From Pieris napi (taxonomy: Eukaryota; Arthropoda; Insecta; Lepidoptera; Pieridae): DNA of 64,000 bases. The stretch's first letter is position 1; every line of letters starts with the position of its first letter. A program made the translations under genes and the position numbers. The notes under the pieces are model-generated. The model had not been told where the DNA came from and did not search any database. It saw nothing but the letters and a program-made list of their open reading frames with translations. Below, piece after piece: positions 32,591-45,332 of the stretch. The stretch lies in contig NC_062250.1 of NCBI RefSeq assembly GCF_905475465.1, positions 8,950,501 to 9,014,500 on the forward strand. Reading direction: 5' to 3'.

Positions 32591-34702
32591 TTTCAAACTG
32601 GACATGTTCCTGCGCCGGTATAACTTTCTGTAGCTACAGCAATCCCGCTGTTTTAGTATGCAATTTTGATACAGGTTTTTCAAATCTTTTCACAAACAAT
32701 GGAATGGCGCGTAACAAAATCTAAAAATTGAGGTTGGGATTGCTATTAAGTGTACCAGAGTTAGGCTCGAAAACACGAATTATTGAAAGTTTCATAATAT
32801 TATTTGTCGTTGAAAAAAAAAACGTAAATCTAATGCCTATTTCCAAACCGAATGAATTTTGAAGGATCTCCAAATTAAACATGATGTAAGCATATCTATA
32901 ACCAAAGACAAAATAAAAATTGTCTTTCCTATAACGCAAGCGACAACTGCGTCGCTTTACATATTTGCATACTTAATTTATTATTTAATAGGTCATAGGA
33001 AAAAAACAATCATAACATGCCACAGGTATATAATTATAACAATGGATATGATTTTCACGCTTCCTTATCAAATAATGCATCATAAACAATTTGCACAATT
33101 AAAGCAAACCATTGTGTTATCACAGAAAACAAAATCGATATCAAAGCAGCTATAATGTCTTGAAACCCTTATAAAGACAAACTCTATACAATCTGTCTAA
33201 CGAAAGAAGTTCCATGGATTTTTAACGCAAAACTAAAGATTTTTTTATTCAATCCATAGAGCTCCTTTCGTGAAATAGACTAACAGCCAAACAGTGATCA
33301 ATAAAAAAATATTTCATACTGTGGTAACTGTAATTACTATGTATACAATTAAACTGTTTACAATTAAACTGTTATATAATTACTATGTATACAATTAAAC
33401 TGTTTCAATTCTCATAATTTAACACCGATAGAATTGCTGTCATTGCAAATATAGCGCCTATTATAATATTGACAGTGTAACAAATAGTATTCGCCGTATT
33501 CGCTATAGACTCTATGACTTGAATCGGAACGTACAGTTGGTGGTACGGTAACGGATATGTAAACCTTAGGCATATGATAAAAATAACATTTATCGACTTC
33601 TACATTGTATAATTTGACGTTCTAGCGCTGCTAAAATACGAGAACCCCACTCTTAACAGTTATATTTCTTTAATTCTAGACAGGTACCTTGTTACGTTAA
33701 CTTCGTACCGCGCAATTTAACATCAAAATTTTACATAAAACTTTACCAATATAACGTTATAAAATGTAATAAATACCGTAAATGTGAATACACCCTACGA
33801 TTATGACTAGAACACAATGTTTGACTTGTGTGATATGATTTTATATAAATTAAAATTCGCGCCAATTCCTTATAAGCAGGCATGGACTACAATTAAAAGT
33901 TGCCATAAATGAAACTTTCATTGTCAACCATTGTTTTACTCACAGAATACATAATTATTGTAGTTCAATAAAAAACACTGATTGTATTATCATAAAACTA
34001 ATTTGTTAAACTAAACAGTTAATAATAACTTTCAAAATCTAACTTTTAGTTATGGCTGCCAGAAAAGGTGTTACATAATGATGAAACAATTGAATTTATT
34101 TCTATTAAATATCTGTTCATACATATTTTTATGTCACTTAATATTTTCCAACAGGCTGTAATTTACATACACAATTATAATCGTCACATTTGTCTTACAA
34201 ACTGTAGGAAAATATGGTTATAAAAATTATTATTTTATACATATTATTAAATTGACTTCAATTCTTAGGTTTTTTTTAGTGCGTGTTGATGGTCAGTTTA
34301 CCGAATGTTCTAATTAATAATTGTGTTTGTGGAGGAAGGAGACATAATATCGTTGACATTAGCGCGTTTCAGGGTATGAAGTCATCGCAGTAATTTGTAG
34401 CACAAGATTGTAGGTGTTGCTACATGTTAATACTTAGCGGTTAAATTTCTCTTGAGTCAAAATATATGGAAAACGAACTCTATGCTATGTTTCTATAAAC
34501 ATTTAATAATACTGATAAAATTTTGTACTAGGTCTTGAAAACAATAACTATTATACGTATACTTTACAGATATCCGGATTAAATATAACCCGTGTAAAAC
34601 ATTAATTAATTTAAATATCAACGTTCCAAAACTACAAGAGAATTGCTCATGGGTAATCAACGATATAGCATTTCGATAAATCATTACAAACATTTCAAGA
34701 AA
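32591..34702. other. Intergenic DNA between convergent Toll and TBC1D16
   Basis: About 2.1 kb, AT-rich. Only the 46-bp duplication was noticed. It must contain the TBC1D16 3' UTR at its right side. Confidence 0.5.
33331..33409. repeat. 46-bp-period direct duplication
   Basis: TAATTACTATGTATACAATT begins at 33331 and again at 33377, each followed by AAACTGTTT. A local tandem duplication in the Toll-TBC1D16 intergenic region. Confidence 0.65.
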
Positions 34703-34896
34703 CTATTGTACTGCATATTCACAGAAATCGTGTGCGCCGGTGCATTCCACGCTTGGCCGATGTGTAGAGTCCCATATTCCGGGACCGCATCTTTGACACA
34801 TTCCAGCTAAAGTGCACGGAATCCGAACTAGTTGGCGGAATTGGTATAGAAGCCCGCGTGCTTTACGCAGTATTAGACGCCCGTCCATGTACATTG
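34703..34896 (-). CDS. TBC1D16: TBC1D16 last exon
   Basis: After a cttccag acceptor it reads AMYMDGRLILRKARGLLYQF then RQLVRIPCTLAGMCQRCGPG, and ends HDFCEYAVQ with a stop at 34705-34703. The LxLRKARxLLYQF motif and the Cys-rich CQxCGPGxWD match the C-terminal region of TBC1D16 as I recall it. A 1.4-kb intron separates it from the preceding exon. Confidence 0.88.
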
Positions 34897-37800
34897 CTGG
34901 AAGAATTATTTTATGATCTTATATTATATTATTGGATAGTCGCTTGAGTTACACAGAGATGCAACTTAACTGTCTAATAATATGAAATCAAAATTATTCA
35001 TATTGGTAACACTTCTGAACGTTTATATTTAATTAAAACTAAATCTACATATTTTATTCTATTTGGGAATGGTAATTCCCAAATCAAAGGCCGGGAAAAA
35101 AGGCAAGAAGCTTTTCGCCATTCAAATTCAAAATCGTTTATTAATTTAGGTAACAATGTACACCAGCTATGAACGTCAATAAAGAAATACATAGGTATTA
35201 AATGCTCAATTTTAATTTTACATTTACTGCCAGTTCTCAAATGAAGGAGGAAGGAGCTGCAACCATTACTACACATCCAAATCTCATCTTTTGATTAGGT
35301 ATGGTGGAAAAGGTACTTGCCTTTATTATAGGAATTATAAATCACGTATACAATTCAAAAACAGTAGCGCTACAACCTTTAAGTCTGAGTCTGAGATTGA
35401 CGCAGTCAACTTTTGGATATAAGGCATGCCGGTGTCCTCTCAATCTTATCTTATCTTCGCCGTACGAGCGAGTGTTAAATGTGTACATAGCAAGGGCGGA
35501 TCCAGCTTTGGCGCCAGGAGGGGGTCACATAGTCGTGGTCAAGTCAAGAACTTATAATTTAATTTTGATAACAATAGATACAAGTAAAAAGTAGGTATTT
35601 TATTAATGTACGTTAGTAATTGCAATTAAAAATATTTATTCTTTATTGTACACTTGAAAAACTTAACACAGTATTGTGTACATACAGGTTGGTCCAAAAC
35701 TAGTGACGTCAATAATTTTTTTTAGATTCCTCACACCTAGCACCGAGCATACGAAAATACCCCATGTATGTTCCGCGATTTTTTTTGTAGTTTTCGAGTT
35801 ATCATTTTTTTGTGTTTTTTGAATGTTTTCTGCCAGCGAGGTTTCAAAAATTGCTATCTTTTTTTGTTGTAGGTATTTTGCAGTTTTTTGCAGTTTTTTC
35901 TGTGAAATGATTGTCTTAAATGTTGTTTAAATAAAAAAAATCTCAGCTTCCTATAATTAGTTAAAGCTACTCAAAAAAGGTTTTAAAGTTAGAAGTTTCG
36001 TTTTTAGCTGGATTTGTCCAAACATTCGACTTCAATTTAAAAATACAAAAAGAAGTTTCCGTAGCTTCTGGCTAAGTTCAGAAACTACGCAGGGTTCTAA
36101 GCTACCAAAATCATAGAAAAATATGGTACTTAATTGGTATTTTATTGTTGTAATCGGTGAATTTTTGAATGTACTACATAGAAAGTCCATTGGTGCACAG
36201 AGATCGAACCTACGTCCTCAGGGACGAGAGTCACACGGATTTCTTTATAAAATCCAAACAATTGTACAATTAGTTACTCACCTAAAGAACTAAAATGCAA
36301 GAGCATTTCATCAGTGTTCAAGTCTTGTGCTATGACGTCATCAGCGTATACTGCAACTATCGCCAGGCATAGGAACAAGTGGAAGTAGTCAGTCTGGTAG
36401 TTGGCCCAACAGGCCTCCCACATACGGAGAGCCACTGCTTCCGTGAATTCGCGTTTGAAACATCTGAAACATGAAAATTTTAAGATGAAAAGGCGGAAAA
36501 TAATAATTTCCCTTTGGGTAAATACTTGGGGTGGGGTCCCGTGGGGTTCAAGTGCACCGGCGCTAATTAATGATTTTAGTTGGCGCCTGGTAGATAGTAC
36601 CGGTGCTGAGAGCACCAGTACCAGTACCAGAGCTGGTGCTTTCCTCGCTCGCTCGGTATCGCAATACAGCGAGGAAATGCTGCCAGCATTGAAGGTACAC
36701 AGCCACATGGACAGAACCTTTTAAATTTATTTGAGTTTTCTATTATAGTTTAATAAATTTAATATTAATCACTAAGATAATATTTTGTTTAAAAACTTTT
36801 CGAATTCATACCGAAAAATCTAGAATAAACAAATTTTTATGATGATAATAAATCAAAAACGTGGAAATAAATTTAAATAAGCTGAAAATTAAAATTCATG
36901 TATCTTTTGTGATATGTAATTAATTCATCAGTAATTCAAAAATATACTTAAGACTAGCGAAGGAAACTAGTAAAATATTAATAAATGAACGCGTTGCAAA
37001 CCAGTAAAGTAAGTTTCCATAAATAATACTTCTAATTCCTAATACTACGAAACTAAGTATGATTAATATCCTTATATTTTTTAGTTAAGAAATCGTAAAA
37101 ACTCCTAAGATAAACTTACAATAATATCCACCGATGGCAAAACAGTAGTTCCATGGCGTCAATATGTTTCTCAAGGTGTTTGTAAAAGTGTGGCACCATT
37201 ATTCTGATAAGTTCCCTTAAGTAGCTCTGAAAAATACAATGACATCCAAAAAAAACTGAACTGAAAGTTATTTAACGTATCAAAAAAAGTATATAAAAAA
37301 ACCGTCAAAATGTGGTTTTGCGGTGTATAAACTGTTCCCGGTGAATCAAACATTCTTTCGGGTGATTAGACTTTTTGCTTATGAAGAAATTTGACCTTTA
37401 GCATACAATTCTACAGTTTTGTACAATTATATATTAATTTATAGTACATATTATCTAGTTTGATTTAAAATTTTGAATCAAACTGCGTTGGCAACATTTA
37501 CGAAATGTTATCTGTGCATTGCGTAATAAACGTCATTCGCATCGAGCGTTTTCGGGGTAAAACATTGTTTATATGTATTTGTATATTTTTTCAAATTTTT
37601 AATATTTAAAATATATATGCATTAATAATAATATTATATATATTAGCAAAAACTGTGTACTCTTTAAGGCTTCAGTTACCGTATTATCTTTTAAAATGTG
37701 TTGTGTTATTATTTATTTTTTTTAAAGACTATTCACACCAATTGACCTAGTCCCATGCTAAGCTGGTGAAGCTTGTGGTATGGGTACTAGGTAACGGATA

Positions 37801-40800
37801 TACATACATATTATAGATAGATATACATATAAATACATATTTAAACACCCAAGACCTAAGAACAACACCAAATGCTCATCACATCGATGTTCGCCTCAGC
37901 CGGGGATCGAACCAAAAAAAAAAAAAATTTAAAATAATAATAAATATCATTTTAAAAATATAATTAAGAATGTTACCAAGTTGTTGTCCATATCGTTGTC
38001 AGTTGGGGTGCAGACAAAGATGGCACGCTGCATGAGACCTACAAAGCACCAAAAAGCCTCCGCTTCACATTTGATCTCACATAGAACAGGAGCAAGAAGA
38101 TCACTCATTCCTTGGGTGTAACTGTAACACATAATAATTTAAGAATATTGTAAATATTGTGTAATTGTAATAATATGTGAGATTATTTTAAAAGATTTCA
38201 GGCTGGAAGTAATCAACAATTTTGTATAATATTTGATTTTTATGCCTAATCCATTGATATACAAAAAACCCAAGATGCACACTCAACGTATAAAAAACGT
38301 CCGCAAAAAAAGAGCGCAACATTCTAAATTGTGCGCTCATTTCAAATAGTCTCGCGTCGCTCGCGTCTGGGAGCAGTTGTTAAAAATGCCAAAGTGTTCT
38401 GTGAGAAATTGTAAAAATATTACGTCAAGAAGGCTAAAAAAGGATGGGATATCGTATTTTCGGTAAGTAAAAAACTTTTAGTTTAAAAACAATGTCTAAA
38501 TTAATAATTTGTTTGAGCAATAGATGGCGTTAGGCGTGTGCTAAAACGCGATGGCATAACAACATCTTAGTATTATAATATAGCATTTAGGGTTTAAATT
38601 AATATAATGAAGTTTTCTATAGTATAAATAAAATAATAAATAAAAAGTGAAATTGTGTTGTGTGTGTTATTCCGTGATAGGTTTGTGTTCAGTAAGTAAA
38701 AAGGTTTTTTGTATATCAATGACCTAATCTTATATTGTCTTTATTAATAACACGGATTTACGTGAACGTCTTCATTTGGTTGCAAAAAGGCAGCAACCAT
38801 TAAGGTCGGATGTTTTGGACTAATACATACCCTAAAACCGGATTATATATTGCATAATTTAATAATATATTCTTCATTATCTCTACATTATAGTTATTCT
38901 CTCCAGCAAAGAACGGGTTTCCTCTATCAGTTCTTACAACGTCTTTTTCTATTACACTTTGTACAGACTTCCAGAACATTGCGTGTTGCTCAGGGGTCAT
39001 TTTTTCCAGACGTCTCTTTGTAATTTCATCGTACTCCCTTGTGCGTATTTGAAGGATAATTTCCCTTTCGTCATATGTAGAGTTGTATGGATAACAGTGA
39101 AGAAGGAAGGGCCAGACTTCCCGCCTCAACTCTTTGTCTAACCCCCCAAAGAATATACATTTGCGAAGAAACAGGTCATCTTCGATAACCCCTTTGCTAT
39201 TCATTATCTTTCCGTAATATAATTCTGGGGTTATTTTAGGAAGTTTTCCCTCTTCTGGGTGTTGTTCTGATTTTTGCACCTCTGGCCGGCACACCATAAA
39301 GTGACGGTATGGTAGATTCGGTTCTTCGGAGCCTAAAACAAAATACACCGGTTTACAGGTACTTCGCGTTCAAATATCAGGTCAAGATAAAATTCGTTTT
39401 GAAAGGCGTAGGCTTAAGAATTTTAACTAGACATCTGCATACTGATGTGGTTCAAGTCTCATAGGGATGCAAAAACTTCAAGTAACCTATACCAAATAGT
39501 GTAAATTTTATCATGTATATTTTAGAAATGTCCTTAGTCGTTTAAAAAACATAAATATTTTTAAGTCAACGGGAATAGACATCTGTCGAAGTAGACATGG
39601 GAGAAATTGGCTGTGCCAAAAATTAATCTGGAATTGTAGGAAAAACACCAATTGTATGGTAATCAAGCATTATAATAATTTATACTTTTGGAAAAAAATA
39701 TACTTGCTTGATTATTTGCGTGAAACATTATAATTAATATTAATTTGATAACGTAATAATATATTTTAATAATGTAATATTTTATCACTACAAATAATAT
39801 AAGAATTGACCTATTAACATGACCCATAATGATATATTATCTTCTATGTAAAATTCCTTTTAAGACAAATTTGCACGCCATTACGTGTGGCAGAATATGC
39901 AATCTTTTGATTGTACCACCATAACATTTTTGTACCATATTCTTGCAATAAATAAATTAATATTATTATTAAATTTGCTTTACCTGGCGTAAGTTTAATA
40001 TTATGGAGCAAAGAGTGCCATCTGTGTAGTACTTGAGCCAGATGGTCAAGTCCGCCATGATGAAAATGTAGAATTTTATATTGAGACTCCCTTGAAGCTA
40101 CCACAAGTTGTCCACAGGTGCAGTTATCATCATTAAAGAATAAGCGCAAAGAACGCATTTGACTTAGATCGACGGAGAACCTGGAAACAGAGTGTAATGC
40201 TTTCAAGGGCGAGTGTTTAGACCATAAAATTGACAGCAATTATAAATAACTTAACTTATTATTATGATATTATGCAAATTAATATGACATTTGCATGCCT
40301 ATTTTTGTGTGGCTTATTGTGCGGATTTTTATAATTAATCGATCTAAATGTACCAATGTGCTTTCTTTGCAAATAAACGATTTATTTATTATTATTATTT
40401 ATTTATAGTCCTCTGTAATAACTTCATTAATTGTATTTACGCTAGATATTGTAAAAAAATATTAAAAGATTTCGTTCCGGTAAAATATTTTCTTTTACCC
40501 AAGTTCTACATACTGCAGCAGCTCTACAATTTACACGTGTACGAACTACTTATTATTCAACAACGCGGTACACGACAATATGCTGAACATTTGAAAACTA
40601 GGACAATTCATTATCGCAATACAAATGTTTATTTTTAAACGTTAATATTTATATTTTGTTAGAATTGTTTTACTACAATTCTGAAGATTTACTGTTAACA
40701 AAGTCATAATTTAATTTATTTTAATACCATAATTTTTATTTAAAGAATAAGTTTATTTGTGTGTTAAGCTTTCATGTTTGAATCGCTCAATTTCCATATG

Positions 40801-42051
40801 TTCCTCACAATTTGAAATCGATTTCCGTTAAGTTTAATTATAAAAATTAAATTGTTTTGTTTAATTTTTTATTATCTCTTCGTGATGTTTGCCTATGAGT
40901 GCTTGTCACATTAAAAAAAATATTTTATTTATCTTGTGCAATTTATCAGTGTGCCGAGAGTTAACAAGCTTTTATAAATAAATAAATACATGTGTTTTTA
41001 AGATGATAATATAATGGCTAGTATTAGATAAACAATCATGGCTTCCTGTTGAAATAATTGATTGGAGCGCGCAAAACTCAATAAGCGCAACGTCAAGGCA
41101 TGTCGTGTTCTTCACGTTAGTGAAAAGATTTCTTTTTTAGCACAGTTACGTTCATCTGAAGCCAAATATTATATGATTTCATGTTATTTCGAAATAATCT
41201 CACCTTCGACATTTAAGAGGAGCCCTACGCTGAGGTGCTGGGGAACTGTGCACGCTGTCAGGAAACACCAAGTTATGTTTCAGGGCCAGAAATTCTGGAG
41301 TGCTCATCCAATTAGGGTTGCCCTCGTCACATGAACTCATCGACAATGACCTCACGAAGCCACCCGAGAGCGAGTCAGGGGTCAAGTCAACGTTCTCGAT
41401 ATGCGGATTAGCAATCGTTATGTTAACTGAAGTCATCGACTGCGACCGAACGTGTTTATCGCCTTCGAAAATTTGAGACTCATCTTTTACTTCGTACACA
41501 TCATCCTTAATAGACTCCGCGGATTTTATTGTTGGCCTTGCACTTCTTAACTCGTCTTTCGTTGTATCATTTTGAGTATACCTTGTGTCATAAGATTTAA
41601 TACTTTGCTTATCTGAATTCGAGTTCAAGCTCGTTGTATCTGAGGAGTCAGAGAAGGCATTATCATATTTTCTTACTTTCTCCTTTCTAGGTTTTGAAAC
41701 AGGGATATCTTTTGGATAAGAGGGTATATTGATGTTACAGATCTCCTCACTCGGGCTCGTTTCAACAGCTGATGGGCATTTCCTAAGGGTAGAATTAGGA
41801 ATCCAATTGAGAAATAATGTAGGTCGTTTCGCATTGTTATGCTGATCTGTAAATACTTTGGTCGTCACTGTGAGATAACCCGGATGATGCACTATATCTA
41901 ATTCATGTCTAGCGATAGTCGGTGGGTGAACGCACACATTGTTCTTGCAGAATAAGATTTCGTTGTCCACATATTCAGGTGGGTCCTCGTCGTCAAACTC
42001 CAAGCCAAGAAAATAACTTGATGCTCGTTTAATTAGTTCAGGTAGCGGCAT
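34703..42051 (-). CDS. TBC1D16: TBC1D16-type Rab GTPase-activating protein, complete
   Basis: Seven exons in minus-strand order: 42051-41204, 40180-39984, 39332-38831, 38121-37977, 37226-37120, 36463-36282, 34896-34703. Phases agree at every junction and sum to 2175 nt, 724 aa. The start MPLPELIKRASSYFLGL follows an in-frame stop. The N-terminal third is Ser/Thr-rich and low complexity. Then come a conserved segment (FSVDLSQMRSLRLFF, ASRESQYKILHFHHGG) typical of TBC1D16 and the TBC domain. Arg finger: VVRTDRGNPFF; Gln finger: GYTQGMSDLL. TBC proteins speed GTP hydrolysis on Rabs; the human orthologue is reported to act on Rab4A in endosomal recycling. Length is close to the human protein (about 767 aa). 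Confidence 0.93.
35364..35500 (-). mobile_element. SINE, second family, truncated body
   Basis: Body only: AAGGCATGCCGGTGTCCTC and GCCGTACGAGCGAGTGTTAA, no tRNA-like head. In TBC1D16 intron 6. Confidence 0.55.
35501..36164. other. TBC1D16 intron 6, unassigned sequence
   Basis: Contains T-rich low-complexity runs and GTTGGTCCAAAACTAGTGAC, which may be an old transposon end. No mate was found. Confidence 0.35.
36165..36238 (-). mobile_element. SINE, second family, head fragment
   Basis: ATAGAAAGTCCATTGGTGCA then CAGAGATCGAACCTACGTCC and GACGAGAGTC. This is the head part matching the 7850 copy, about 45 bp before TBC1D16 exon 6. Confidence 0.6.
36282..39332 (-). CDS. TBC1D16: TBC1D16 exons 3-6: TBC catalytic domain
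   Basis: Exons 39332-38831, 38121-37977, 37226-37120 and 36463-36282. Reading order: LRKCIFFGGLDKELRREVWP (domain entry), EKMTPEQHAMFWKSVQ, VVRTDRGNPFF (Arg finger), NPVLGYTQGMSDLL (Gln finger, split across an intron), EAFWCFVGLMQRAIFV, ELLFCHRWILLCFKREF, and DYFHLFLCLAIVAVYADDVI. No catalytic residue is missing, so an active GAP is expected. Confidence 0.9.
37727..37918 (-). mobile_element. tRNA-derived SINE, 5'-truncated copy
   Basis: Reverse-strand copy of the SINE at 3298-3541: body (TTAGCATGGGACTAGGTCAA) and B box (GGTTCGATCCCCGGCTGAG) are present. The copy stops at the B box, where an A run begins on the + strand, so the A box is lost. It lies in TBC1D16 intron 4. Confidence 0.75.
38386..38462 (+). 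CDS. Lone THAP zinc-finger first exon, antisense in TBC1D16 intron
   Basis: ATG at 38386 opens MPKCSVRNCKNITSRRLKKD then GISYFR and meets a perfect gtaagt donor at 38463 in phase 2. Met-Pro, the paired cysteines spaced CxxxxC and the GxSYFRFP-type exit are hallmarks of the N-terminal half of the C2CH THAP DNA-binding domain. THAP exons commonly end there. No second exon (C-x-H half, AVPTIF) was found in the following 400 bp, so this may be the start of a small nested gene, a domesticated or decayed transposon fragment, or a dead exon. Confidence 0.5.
40181..41203. other. TBC1D16 intron 1
   Basis: AT-rich. No conserved frame or repeat was recognised. Confidence 0.5.
41204..42051 (-). CDS. TBC1D16: TBC1D16 exon 1: N-terminal region
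   Basis: Encodes 282 codons and ends in phase 2 at a gtgaga donor (RAPLKCR). It opens with a conserved-looking stretch (YVDNEILFCKNNVCVHPPT, HHPGYLTVTTKVF) that may be a PH-like or lipid-interacting segment. A long polar tract follows, with SDSSDTTSLNSNSDKQS and SMTSVNITIANP, likely disordered and phosphorylated. Confidence 0.85.
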
Positions 42052-42865
42052 GATGTTTACATTTCAGGAATAAATCGAATAAGTATTGCAGATTAGTGCT
42101 ATCACACGCGGCGATATCATCAGAGCACTTCCTTCACAATTCAGTGGACTGCGCGCATGTAAACACCCACATAGCTATGATAACGTATTGATCGCGAATC
42201 GTGTAGCGCTAACTACGTCACAGCAAGAACTAAGTAAGAGGAGGTTAAAGGTAATTGATGTAAAACGACCGATATGTACTTTCCATTCAACGTTAGATAT
42301 TATTATAGCAATGCTTTTCGAATTTATTTTTATATTATGTAAATAAAAAAAAAGCATGCGCCTGTAAAGAAAATACGTAATTGCAATCTGAAAAATAGTA
42401 AGACTATCACAAATGTATCCGATTCTATTAACCATATTCTTATTTAATTTTAATTGATTTATGTAATTGATTACGATAAAATATAGTAAGCGAAGTGCAT
42501 ACTATATCTAATGGATATAATGTCTTTAAAAAATAATAACTTGTAAAGTTATATATAACCCAGGCTCATGCCCTTTCATATTATGAAATGGCTTAAGAAT
42601 GTTATTCCTATAAAATTATAGCTAGGTCGATAGCCATAATGTAACTTGCGATATTTCAGAGTTGAATAAACTTTAAAATTGATATGACAAATTTTGGTAT
42701 GGCAATCTGACAATCATTATGGTAAATCATTAAATCGATTGATGGCAACACTGGATAATTATTAAATTATTGACGCATGCGCCACACTTTACAATCAGCT
42801 GTCAGAGAGAATTTTAATCACGTAAAAAACAAAATTATTTGTGTCTCTAGATAATTCCCGTCAAC
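42052..42865. promoter_or_regulatory. Shared intergenic region between divergent TBC1D16 and UBE2O
   Basis: 814 bp separate the two start codons, which are transcribed away from each other. It must hold both 5' UTRs and probably a bidirectional promoter. No TATA box is obvious at a sensible distance. An ATG-TAA mini-ORF lies a few bases upstream of the TBC1D16 start codon. No recognised repeat. Confidence 0.5.
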
Positions 42866-45332
42866 ATGGCGGGCCAAAATCCAGGATCTCCAACTGACTT
42901 CCAATATTTCTACGAAGATGAAGTTTATAAAATAAATAACCGCGGCCAAGTCGTCTTCGGTCTTGTTCTCGAAAACTATGAAGCAAATTCTAGCGACCAA
43001 GAGAGTGACATTGAAACTCCTGTTCAAAAAGGAGAAATTCGAGTTGTGTGGCACCCTTCAGGAACCGAAAGAGTAGTTTCTGAAAAGTCGGTGAGTACAA
43101 GAAGTTCCAAAACCCTGCAGATGCATAATACTGTACGAGAATTAGCAATACCAATGGAGAAACAACTTACATTTTTAAATACTTGTCAGTCATTTCAATG
43201 ATTTTTAATATATCCATTAAGTTATTATTTAAAATTTAATCAGGAAATGAAATACCACGCCATCTTTGACGTTATCTTTTTTTTCTACCTTCAATAAACA
43301 GATTATGTTAACAAAATTGTTACCCTCACAGGCCAAATACGCCCAAATTATTTTTCTATTCGTAAATTCACATTGAATTTTCCTTTTATATTATTTATTA
43401 ATCTTTTTTATATATATGAAAACATCAAGGTATTTGCAAATATAAATTTATCCTCTTATTCAAACATATATATTTAATTTTGTCAATTTCCTTCCCCAAA
43501 ACAATTTAATGGGTATAATGGGTACCACATTTATGCAGGTTGGACTTGCTGACCGGTCATTGATGCCAGGAGATGTAGTCCGTCGTCTTATAGCTGGCAA
43601 AGACACCCAGCGAGGATACTGCAGAGACATTGAAATGACTGCAGCTCTCCAGATAGTTGGAACCAAACATGTTATACCAAATGTGGCCAGTGAAAGACTG
43701 CAACCCTTAGAAGAATTCACTCCAGATTTAGCTGTGTGTCTTGATTCTTGGGTTGGTACTTCAAAGGTAAGAATAATGAATGAAAGTAAAAGGGTGTGTT
43801 TTAAAAGTTGCCCACAATTCTAGAATAAAATCATTTCTATGCCATGTATGTTATAGGTACAGTGTGACCATTATATTAATGTGTGGTGCATTATTTCTAA
43901 AACATAATAACTTTGCCTTTGTTAAATGTGTAGTAATTTTTGTAGTTCAAGGCATTATTTTAAATTAATTTGACCTAAAATTCTAGACTGGTTTTTTTTA
44001 AATTTGTCATAAATTAAATATTTACAATACTTAATCATAGGATACATTTATATTATTTTGTATCTGTAATAGATACTTTTTATTAATTACATATGTTCTA
44101 ATCTAGATTTTTATATTGTGCGCTATGGACTTTCCCAATGGGACAGTACCAATATAAAATTATGTATGAACTATGAATAGGGCAAAAATTAAATAAATTA
44201 TGGAAATAACCACTAGTCCATTTAATTACTTTCTTTCAACAGCTGACATTAGAGTCTTATCTAACAGGACTTTAATTTACTTATGAATTCCATGAACATG
44301 CGTGCCTATTCTTCTAATATTTGATTTCATTAATCCAGCAACTGATAACACCTCTTGTTGGAAAACACGGTTTTAAAACAATTTGTTTTAATCATTTCAC
44401 TCTGCCAACAACTGCAGTTGCAGCACCCTTGCTATAATTGCAATGATTTAGAATACTCTCAGTTAATTTCATACTTTAAAACTATATACTAGTTGTTTTA
44501 TATAGAGGACACCATTTAATATATTTATGAAACAATAAATTTACCTACTTTAGGTTCAGAAGAAGTTCAACAATGTCTGCCTCAGTTTCCACTGGGGGTA
44601 GGATTACAAACGTAGTATGCTTGTAAATTACTGCAATACATTACATGATAAATGATAATCTTCTAAGCTGTTGATAGACAGTTGTGCATTAGACTATGAA
44701 AAAAATTGTAATAATGATGTGTTAAATTTTCAATATCTCACACATTGGTAAAGTGTTTAGTTGCCATTTTAGAATACTGACAATGCAATTGTGATTTATG
44801 GTTTAAACTAATACTGCTGTATATTAGTTACTGATACATATTACATTGAATTAGTATTTATATTAATAATGTTGTCAATGGTTTGGTTATAATGTACCTT
44901 CATATTACCCCACAACTTTTTGTGTTGTGTTGTGTGAAAAATATATTATCATTGGTAAAACTTTGGCGTCCTAGTGGGCGGAAAAATTATATATAATTAA
45001 ATTACACCATAAAATACTCTTTTTTTTTTAAATGTATGTTTATATTTATAATTATTTATTATTTTAGTGTTTTTTATATATTGTTTTAGGCTGTACATAG
45101 TAAACTTCGCCTAGTGTCAGCTGATGGATCCCGTTTAGAATATCCAGACCTTGATACATGTCCACTAGAAGACTATTCCATGCGACGTCGTCGTGGAACC
45201 CCTTACTCATCAGCGGAGTTTTATCCAGGGCAGGTGGTCTATGGTCCAATAGGGACGCTGGATAATGCTAATTGGCTTAATATGACCAAGGAAATGAAGT
45301 CTGCAAGGAAACATAAAATGCATGATCACAAG
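42866..45332 (+). CDS. UBE2O: UBE2O exons 1-3: first conserved region
   Basis: ATG 42866 (MAGQNPGSPTDFQYFYEDEV) is the first ATG of the open frame. Exons 1-3 are all phase 0 (75, 76 and 81 codons). They end in a basic segment (KEMKSARKHKMHDHK) before a 5.4-kb intron that carries most of the transposons. Confidence 0.9.

Noticed and set aside
40348..40638. 96-codon open frame in TBC1D16 intron 1
   Set aside because: AT-driven Tyr/Ile/Phe-rich translation without any motif or splice context.
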